A stretch of DNA of 64,000 bases, taken from NCBI RefSeq assembly GCF_000009265.1, contig NC_008380.1:3043501-3107500 (forward strand), in the 5' to 3' direction. The first letter of the stretch is position 1. Each line of letters begins with the position of its first letter. The notes below the pieces were generated by a model. The model ran no database searches. It saw only the letters and a list, made by a program, of their open reading frames with translations, and was not told where the DNA came from. Both the position numbers and the translations under genes were made by a program. This document shows, piece after piece, positions 58,766-64,000 of the stretch. The DNA comes from Rhizobium johnstonii 3841 (lineage in GTDB: Bacteria; Pseudomonadota; Alphaproteobacteria; Rhizobiales; Rhizobiaceae).

Positions 58766-59182
58766 CTGATATTCCTCCGTCCGAAAGCGGCGGCGAGGCG
58801 GGCAATTCCGGATGCCGTCGGAAGGGGTGCCCGAACCGGGCGGGTGATACTGTTGCGGCGACGTTTGCAGTCGGAGACAGCGGGCAACAACGTCAGCAAT
58901 GCTGCCCGTGTTCCATCACGATTGCCGTGATCGGGCGGCGTCCCACGCGGCTCCTTGTCGCAGGCATACGACCGTCCAGCGCCCTGCCCTTGGGCGCGGC
59001 ACCCTCCAACATCCCTTATCCTGAGGCGCGGAGCCCGCAGGGCGAAGCCTCGAAGGACACGCTGCAACGCTGCTCCTTGCGTCCATTTGACGTCGAAGCA
59101 CCCGCCTCGTCCTTCGAGGCCCCTACGGGGCGCCTCAGGATGAGGCTCTCTTGGATGTTGCCGCCATGCGAAAACGCTATGC
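58766..59182. repeat. Intergenic region with an inverted repeat
   Basis: These 417 bases hold no supported gene. An inverted repeat runs from about 59017 to 59146: the left arm contains TATCCTGAGGCGC then GAAGCCTCGAAGGAC, and the right arm GTCCTTCGAGGC then GCGCCTCAGGATGAGG. This type of repeat is widespread in alphaproteobacterial genomes. The MFS promoter should lie in the left part. Confidence 0.65.
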
Positions 59183-59992
59183 CTAGCTCTGGCCCGGCAC
59201 CCTACCCCGGCACGCCCAAGCAACTGCCGCAAACGACCGCGGCCCATCCGGCTCGCCGGCCTCGTATGCCGCCCTCATCGCCGCATCGACCGCTTTTCGT
59301 TTCGCCGGATCCAGCCCCGCGACGTATTTGCCGAGCGGTCCCTCGCCGGCGGCGATCGGCTCCCAGTAGTCCGCGAAGGAGACGTATTCCATCCGGATCA
59401 ACAGCGAGGTTTCCTCGACATCGGCAAGGCCCTGCGCGATGAAGCTCTCCTTCATTTCCCCTGGCCGCATCATCGGCTGGAAACAATATTTGCGGCGCAG
59501 GGGCAGCGCGCCCTCATCAAGCATCGCCACCGTATCCCACATCATCCGCATGCCGGACATGCCGCCATAATGGTCCCAAACGGCGGCGGCGACCACGCCG
59601 CCCGGGCGCACCACACGGCGCATCTCGGATACCGCCTTTCCCGCCTCCGGCACGAAATGCAGCACGAGCAGCGACATCGCCCGGTCGAAGCGGTCATCCT
59701 CGAAGGGAAGCGCGCAGGCATCGGCCTGCCGGATCGATACGCGCGGATCGGTATTGCGCCGCGTTGCAGCCTCGACGAAGACCGGCGAATAGTCGACGGC
59801 GGCGATCTCCTGCAGGCCCGACGTTTCCGCCAGCGTGAACGCCAGACTGCCGGTGCCGCAGCCGACATCGAGCACGCGATCCCCATCCGCGAGACCGGCG
59901 AAATCGATCAGCATCGGCGCGAGCTTCCTGCTCCAGCGCCCCATCAGCCGTTCGTAACCATCCGCACTTTCAACATTGAAACTCGACGGCAT
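59183..59992 (-). CDS. Class I SAM-dependent methyltransferase (UbiE-like)
   Basis: A 269-residue methyltransferase. It opens with ADGYERLMGRWSRKLAPMLIDF, a typical leader of this group. Motif I is VLDVGCGTGSLAFTLAE, the next strand gives AAVDYSP, and ACALPFEDDRFDRAMSLLVLHFV and MRRVVRPGGVVAAAVWDHYG complete the core. GGGGGAG lies upstream of ATG 59992. The substrate is unknown. It lies 81 bases downstream of the AraC regulator gene on the same strand. Confidence 0.88.
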   Translation of the reverse strand: MPSSFNVESADGYERLMGRWSRKLAPMLIDFAGLADGDRVLDVGCGTGSLAFTLAETSGLQEIAAVDYSPVFVEAATRRNTDPRVSIRQADACALPFEDDRFDRAMSLLVLHFVPEAGKAVSEMRRVVRPGGVVAAAVWDHYGGMSGMRMMWDTVAMLDEGALPLRRKYCFQPMMRPGEMKESFIAQGLADVEETSLLIRMEYVSFADYWEPIAAGEGPLGKYVAGLDPAKRKAVDAAMRAAYEAGEPDGPRSFAAVAWACRGRVPGQS

Positions 59993-60073
59993 TGAAGTCT
60001 CCCCCTCAAGGACGCTGGTCTGCCGTCGAACAATAGGGTTAAGCGGCAGCCGTCGCAAGCGGAACAGCCGTTC

Positions 60074-60985
60074 TCATTCGACCTTCGCGTCCGACCAGTA
60101 GCGCTTCGGAGCGCGCCCGAAGACACGCTTGAACGCGTTTCCGAAGGCGCTTTCGGAGGAGTATCCGAGTGCGGCGGCAAGGCCGGCGACCGAGACGTCC
60201 TCCCGGCGCAGGGCTTCGCGGGCGCGATACATGCGCCAGCGCGTGACATAGTCGAGCGGTGCTGTGCCGACCAGTTCCTTGAAGCGTTGCGCAAAGGCGG
60301 AACGCGACATGCCGATCCGGGTCGCCAGTTCGTTGACCGTCCAGCGATGGCCAGGCCTGTTGTGGATCAGGCTGATCGCCACGCCGATCTGCGGATTTGT
60401 AAGCGCGCCGATCCATCCCGTTTCGGCAGCACCCTTCCGGCCGACATAGGCCCGCAGCGCCTGCACGAGCAGGATATCGCCCATCCGCCGCGTCATCAGC
60501 GTCGAGCCTATCTGCCCGGCCTCGAGTTCGCCGTCGAGGGTTGCAAGCGTAGTGCTGAGGAGCGCGGCGGCGCGGTCGCTGGCGGGGATATGAATGAACG
60601 GCGGCAGCGCGTCGAGCAGCAGCCGGGCGTTGCCGCCTCCGATGACAAAGCTGCCGCCGATCAGCGCGGTCTCGTCACCGCCGTGCCGGGCGATGTTGGA
60701 TTGCTCCCAGTCGAAGAAGGCGATCCCGTCCTCCGGCTCGCGGTCGAGATCGTTGGCGATCACATAGGCGGGCGCATTGGCCAGCAGGAAGGTGTCGCCC
60801 GCAACAAGCGCAAACGGCGGCTCGTCAGGCAGAACGATCGAGCAGGCGCCACGGAGGACGGCGACGAACTTGAGCGCGGGCTTGGCCGGAAAGCGAAAAG
60901 CCCATTGCCCGCCGACCTCGAAACGCGTGCAGCGTGCGCTCTCGATATCGAGCAGCGAAAACACATCGGAGAAAGGATCGATCAT
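60074..60985 (-). CDS. AraC-family regulator with cupin_6 domain
   Basis: A 303-residue regulator. The N-terminal half has cupin_6 character (FPAKPALKFVAVLRGACSIVLPDEPPFALVAGDTFLLAN). The C-terminal half has two helix-turn-helix motifs, WTVNELATRIGMSRSAFAQRFKELVG and VSVAGLAAALGYSSESAFGNAFKRVFGRAPKRYW. It is divergent from an SDR gene 93 bases away, so it most likely controls that gene. Such pairs often respond to toxic aldehydes or ketones, but the ligand here is unknown. Confidence 0.9.
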   Translation of the reverse strand: MIDPFSDVFSLLDIESARCTRFEVGGQWAFRFPAKPALKFVAVLRGACSIVLPDEPPFALVAGDTFLLANAPAYVIANDLDREPEDGIAFFDWEQSNIARHGGDETALIGGSFVIGGGNARLLLDALPPFIHIPASDRAAALLSTTLATLDGELEAGQIGSTLMTRRMGDILLVQALRAYVGRKGAAETGWIGALTNPQIGVAISLIHNRPGHRWTVNELATRIGMSRSAFAQRFKELVGTAPLDYVTRWRMYRAREALRREDVSVAGLAAALGYSSESAFGNAFKRVFGRAPKRYWSDAKVE

Positions 60986-61078
60986 GAGGTTTGGACGATC
61001 TCGACGAAATCATGGAGCCTACAGCATAGATTCTCCAGGCGGCACCTGCAATCCTTGGCGGCACGACGGAGAACGAAC

Positions 61079-61816
61079 ATGTCAGATATCAAGGACAAGG
61101 TTATTGCCATCACGGGCGCAAGCAGCGGCATCGGCGAAGCCACGGCACTGATCCTGGCGGAGCGCGGCGCGAAGGTCGTGCTCGGCGCCCGCCGCGCCGA
61201 TCGGCTGCAAGCGCTGGCGCAACGCATCACCGACAAGGGCGGCGAGGCCGTCTGCCTCGCCATGGACGTCAAGAAGCGCGAGGATCTCACAGCCCTCGTC
61301 GCCCTTGCCCGCGACACCTATGGCAGGATCGACGTGATGATCAACAATGCCGGAATCGGTCCGATCTCGCCTCTCGATGAGTTGCGAGTCGAGGATTGGG
61401 AGGAGATGATCGACGTCAACATCAAGGGTCCGCTCTATGGCATTGCCGCGGCCTTGCCGGTGTTCCGCCAACAGGGTTTTGGCCACTTCGTCAATACGCT
61501 CTCGACCGCCGGCCTCATCATCAAGCCGACCATGGCTGTCTATGCCGGCACGAAAAACGCCATGCGCACCATCGCCGAAGGCTTGCGGCTGGAGGCCGGC
61601 CCGCATCTGCGCGTCACCAACATTTCCCCGGGAATGATCAGGACTGATTTCGCCGACTCCATGACAAACCAAGGGATCAAAGCCGAGATGGCAAAACGCA
61701 TGCGCGAGATGGCAATTTCACCCGATGCCATTGCCCGCGCCATCGCCTTTGCCATCGAGCAACCCGCCGATGTGGATATCAGCGACGTCGTGGTGCGGCC
61801 GACCGCGCAGGCGTGA
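61079..61816 (+). CDS. Short-chain dehydrogenase/reductase (SDR)
   Basis: A 245-residue classical SDR. The cofactor motif is GASSGIGEA and the structural motif NNAGIGP. The catalytic triad is Ser in LSTAG with Y-x3-K in VYAGTKNA. The arginine pair in LGARRADRL after the second strand favours NADPH. It reduces or oxidises an alcohol/carbonyl substrate that is not predictable from sequence. ATG 61079 was chosen from the family start; the open frame extends back over the regulator without coding character. It is divergent from the AraC gene. Confidence 0.92.
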   Translation: MSDIKDKVIAITGASSGIGEATALILAERGAKVVLGARRADRLQALAQRITDKGGEAVCLAMDVKKREDLTALVALARDTYGRIDVMINNAGIGPISPLDELRVEDWEEMIDVNIKGPLYGIAAALPVFRQQGFGHFVNTLSTAGLIIKPTMAVYAGTKNAMRTIAEGLRLEAGPHLRVTNISPGMIRTDFADSMTNQGIKAEMAKRMREMAISPDAIARAIAFAIEQPADVDISDVVVRPTAQA

Positions 61817-61873
61817 GGTATCGTTGGCAGCGGCCGGAGAGTGTGGCTAAGGCCATCAAGGCATCACCTGTCG

Positions 61874-61901
61874 GTGACACCGGTCAGATCACCGGTGTCA
61901 C
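61874..61901. terminator. Perfect 11-bp hairpin between convergent genes
   Basis: GTGACACCGGT (61874-61884) pairs with ACCGGTGTCAC (61891-61901) around a six-base loop. It lies between the SDR gene end (61816) and the NmrA-type gene end (61909). There is no U-run, so termination is plausible but not certain. Confidence 0.45.
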
Positions 61902-61908
61902 AGCGTAC

Positions 61909-62790
61909 TCACCCAGCCGCCTTATCGAGCACACTCCAGTCAAAACCGCGCGCCCAGTCGGCGTAGCTGTGCCAGCCGACGTCGGGGAAGTCGCGGCCCA
62001 GGGCGGCGATATCGGCGTCGTAGCCGGTACGATCGAACCATTCGAACATCAGCGCCGTATCCTCGCTCTGCTGCCGTATCGCCGTGATCGGCAATTCCCG
62101 GTAAGTGATAGGGCGGCCGAGCGCCTCGGTGAGGATCTTCGCCTGCTGCTCGCCCGACAATTCGTCGCCCGCAATGTCGAAACGCTTGCCGAACACCTGC
62201 TCTCGCCGCTCGGCCAGTGCCGCGACAAAAGCCCCGATGTCGTCGATGGTGATCTGCTGCAGCACGCGGGCGGGCGGCAGGGCGGCGGCATAGACCCCCT
62301 GGCGCAGGCCGTCGATCGCCCAGGGCGCCACGGTGTTCTCCATGAAGGCGACGGGTGCGCTGATCGTGTAGGGAATGCCGAGGCCAGCCACGTGCTTCTC
62401 GACCAGATACTTGCTGTCGAAATGCGGAATGCCGGTCTTGTTGTCGGCGTCGGCCACGGAGGAATAGATCAGGTGGCCGATGCCGGCGGCCTTCGCCGCA
62501 TCGGCAACGGTGATACCCTGATGCGTCTCCGCTTCCGTCCCGGCCTCGTAGCTGCTGCCCATCAGGAACATCGTGTCGACGCCGCGCGCGGCCTCTATCA
62601 CGGATGCGCCGACGTTAAGATCGCCGGCAACGACCTCCACCCCTGCCGCGGCCAGCCGCTTTGCGCCGTCGCTATCCGGCTTGCGTGATATCGCCTTGAC
62701 GCGATGTCCCCGCGCGATCAGGGCGCGGACAACCGCGCCGCCTTGCTGGCCGGTGGCGCCCGTGACCAGAACGCTTCGTGTATTGCTCAT
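61909..62790 (-). CDS. NmrA-like atypical SDR
   Basis: A 293-residue NAD(P)-binding protein. The glycine motif reads VLVTGATGQQGGAVVRAL, the atypical-SDR form found in NmrA/HSCARG proteins, and no Y-x3-K catalytic pair is obvious in the usual place. VVAGDLNVGASVIEAARGVDTMFLM and HLIYSSVADADNKTGIPHFDSKYLVEKHV follow. Such proteins act as redox sensors or quinone reductases. It is divergent from a LysR regulator, a common pairing for this family. Confidence 0.88.
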   Translation of the reverse strand: MSNTRSVLVTGATGQQGGAVVRALIARGHRVKAISRKPDSDGAKRLAAAGVEVVAGDLNVGASVIEAARGVDTMFLMGSSYEAGTEAETHQGITVADAAKAAGIGHLIYSSVADADNKTGIPHFDSKYLVEKHVAGLGIPYTISAPVAFMENTVAPWAIDGLRQGVYAAALPPARVLQQITIDDIGAFVAALAERREQVFGKRFDIAGDELSGEQQAKILTEALGRPITYRELPITAIRQQSEDTALMFEWFDRTGYDADIAALGRDFPDVGWHSYADWARGFDWSVLDKAAG

Positions 62791-62889
62791 CTGTCTGCTC
62801 CTTGTTGGACTGATGGAGCAAAGTTAGTGCCTGTCGCATTGAACCATAATGGCCTATAGTTGAGAAACATCGTGCCACACTGAGCTACA

Positions 62890-63810
62890 ATGATCGATCT
62901 CAACGACATCATGATTTTCGCCCGAGTCACCGAAGCCGGCAGCTTCACCGCCGCTGCGCGCCTGCTCGGAATGCCGAAGACGACGGTCAGCCGCCGTATC
63001 GCCGCGCTTGAGCGCGAACTCGGCGTGCGGCTGCTGCAGCGCACGACCCGCAGCCTCAGCCTGACGGCATCAGGGCGCCTCTACTATGAGGAAAGCAGCC
63101 AGGCGCTGCGCACCATCGAAGACGCCAACCTGCGGCTCGCGGAAACGCGTGCGGAGCCTGCCGGCACGATCCGCATATCGGCACCGGTCGGCTTCGGCGG
63201 TCACTTCCTCCAGGATGCGATCTTCGAATTTCTTTCGACCTACCCGAAGACGAGGGTCGAGCTGCGCCTGACCGACGACAGGCTGAACCTCGTCGAAAAC
63301 GGCATAGACCTCGCCTTCCGCACAGGCATCCTCGAGGATTCCACCTTGATCGCCCGCAAGCTCGGCTCGACGCATCGGCTTCTCTGTGCGAGCCCGGATT
63401 ATCTCGTCCGCTGCGGATCACCCGATGTACCTGAAGATCTCGCCCACCACGACTGCGTCATCGCCGGCCAATCCGCCCATGCGCAATGGCTGCTGGAAGG
63501 TCCGCAGGGTCAGGAAACGATTGCGGTTTCGGGACGCTTTGCCGCCAATGAAATGCAGGCGGTGATGGCCGCGGCGATCGCCGGTCACGGCATTGCGCAA
63601 TTGCCGCACGGCATCGCCGATGCCTGCATCAAGGACGGGCGGCTGCGCCGGGTTCTCGACGGCTACACGACGCCGGCCGGTGGCCTGCATGTCGTCTATC
63701 CCAGCAGCCGGCACCTGCCGCCTTTGGTCAAGGCATTCATCGAGCTGGCCGTCAGATGGCTGAACGCGATAACCGGCGACAGCGACGATTACGTGATCGT
63801 CTCGCGGTAG
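62890..63810 (+). CDS. LysR-family transcriptional regulator
   Basis: A 306-residue regulator. The N-terminal helix-turn-helix is MIFARVTEAGSFTAAARLLGMPKTTVSRRIAALERELGVRLLQRTTRSLSLT. The C-terminal substrate-binding domain runs from about residue 90, with IRISAPVGFGGHFL and the late FAANEMQAVMAAAIAGHGIAQLP. It probably regulates the divergent NmrA-like gene across the 99-base gap between them. The inducer is unknown. Confidence 0.92.
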   Translation: MIDLNDIMIFARVTEAGSFTAAARLLGMPKTTVSRRIAALERELGVRLLQRTTRSLSLTASGRLYYEESSQALRTIEDANLRLAETRAEPAGTIRISAPVGFGGHFLQDAIFEFLSTYPKTRVELRLTDDRLNLVENGIDLAFRTGILEDSTLIARKLGSTHRLLCASPDYLVRCGSPDVPEDLAHHDCVIAGQSAHAQWLLEGPQGQETIAVSGRFAANEMQAVMAAAIAGHGIAQLPHGIADACIKDGRLRRVLDGYTTPAGGLHVVYPSSRHLPPLVKAFIELAVRWLNAITGDSDDYVIVSR

Positions 63811-63822
63811 CTTTCGCGCCCC

Positions 63823-64000
63823 TCACACCTCTTTCAGCACCACCTTGCTGTCGAGGCTTCCGATCAAGGTTGCGCTCGCCTGGTTGAGGCCCGCGACCTC
63901 CACGGCGATGCCGTGTGCCCTGAAGCGCTGCACGACCTTGTCGAGCGCGGCAACGGCGGTGATGTCCCAGAAATGCGCCTCCGACACATCGATCAATACG
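63823..64000 (-). CDS. SulP-family anion transporter, C-terminal STAS domain (partial)
   Basis: The minus strand is open from the window edge to a TGA at 63823-63825 and encodes 59 residues. The pattern LIDVSEAHFWDITAVAALDKVV, then FRAHGIAVEVAGLNQASATLIG, is the STAS domain found at the C-terminus of SulP inorganic-anion transporters; the Asp-Ile-Thr/Ser block is the anti-sigma-antagonist-like loop. The membrane part lies outside the window, so the transported anion (sulfate, bicarbonate or other) cannot be judged. Confidence 0.8.
   Translation of the reverse strand, partial: VLIDVSEAHFWDITAVAALDKVVQRFRAHGIAVEVAGLNQASATLIGSLDSKVVLKEV

Noticed and set aside
57779..58930. Plus-strand open frame of 383 codons opposite the MFS transporter
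   Set aside because: It is highly charged and without motifs, while the opposite strand encodes a clear 12-helix transporter.

Overview
The window reads as a chromosomal or large-plasmid segment of a fast-growing Rhizobium, most like the R. leguminosarum/R. etli group. This is an inference from the high GC content, the gene families, and several palindromic intergenic elements that I recognise as typical of Rhizobiaceae. No rRNA, tRNA, insertion sequence, phage gene or CRISPR array was seen. About 66 complete genes and two edge-truncated ones are supported. Most starts are backed by a visible Shine-Dalgarno sequence.

Layout. 1-2.6 kb: the tail of an AraC-type regulator with a 28-bp tandem repeat, then two paralogous double-receiver response regulators, one ending in a GGDEF domain. 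3-4 kb: a squalene-cyclase-like toroid protein. 4.1-9.0 kb: an arsenic locus, with a DUF6428 gene divergent from arsR, a thioredoxin-type arsenate reductase, arsN2, an aquaglyceroporin, a glutaredoxin-type arsC, arsH and an MFS exporter, almost all translationally coupled. 9.0-15.5 kb: a small periplasmic protein, a DUF3772 mechanosensitive channel, a DUF924 protein, a receiver-histidine kinase and a DHA2 efflux pump.

16-28 kb is the most distinctive region. An ABC importer (binding protein, two permeases, a 70-residue membrane protein, two unequal ATPases) is followed by a one-chain ATP-type dihydroxyacetone kinase. After that come a separate DhaL, DhaM, HPr, a full-length enzyme I, an HTH-like protein and a second DhaK. 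The sequence therefore encodes a complete private phosphorelay from PEP to a triose-like ketose next to an ATP-dependent kinase of the same family.

28-36 kb: two esterases, a quinone-reductase-like flavoprotein divergent from a TetR regulator, an epoxide hydrolase and an alpha/beta hydrolase with export signals, a GntR regulator, an orphan Rap1a/Tai immunity-like protein, an O-methyltransferase and a siderophore-interacting protein. 36.9-43.7 kb: an amino-acid ABC transporter in one operon with a gamma-glutamyl hydrolase-RidA fusion and a DadA-like oxidase, divergent from a GlxA-type regulator. The chemistry fits: release of an amine or amino acid, oxidation to an imine, and imine hydrolysis by RidA. 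43.8-46.5 kb: ohrR and ohr, separated by a Nudix and a DUF3095 gene but sharing the same palindrome in their promoters.

46.7-64 kb is ordinary core and accessory content: methyltransferases, an extensin-like lipoprotein candidate, a chemoreceptor, a YciA-type thioesterase, a Tat-exported DUF1501/DUF1800 pair, a DMT-type protein, an RDD protein, an MFS transporter, an AraC regulator with an SDR, an NmrA-type reductase divergent from a LysR regulator, and the C-terminus of a SulP anion transporter at the right edge.
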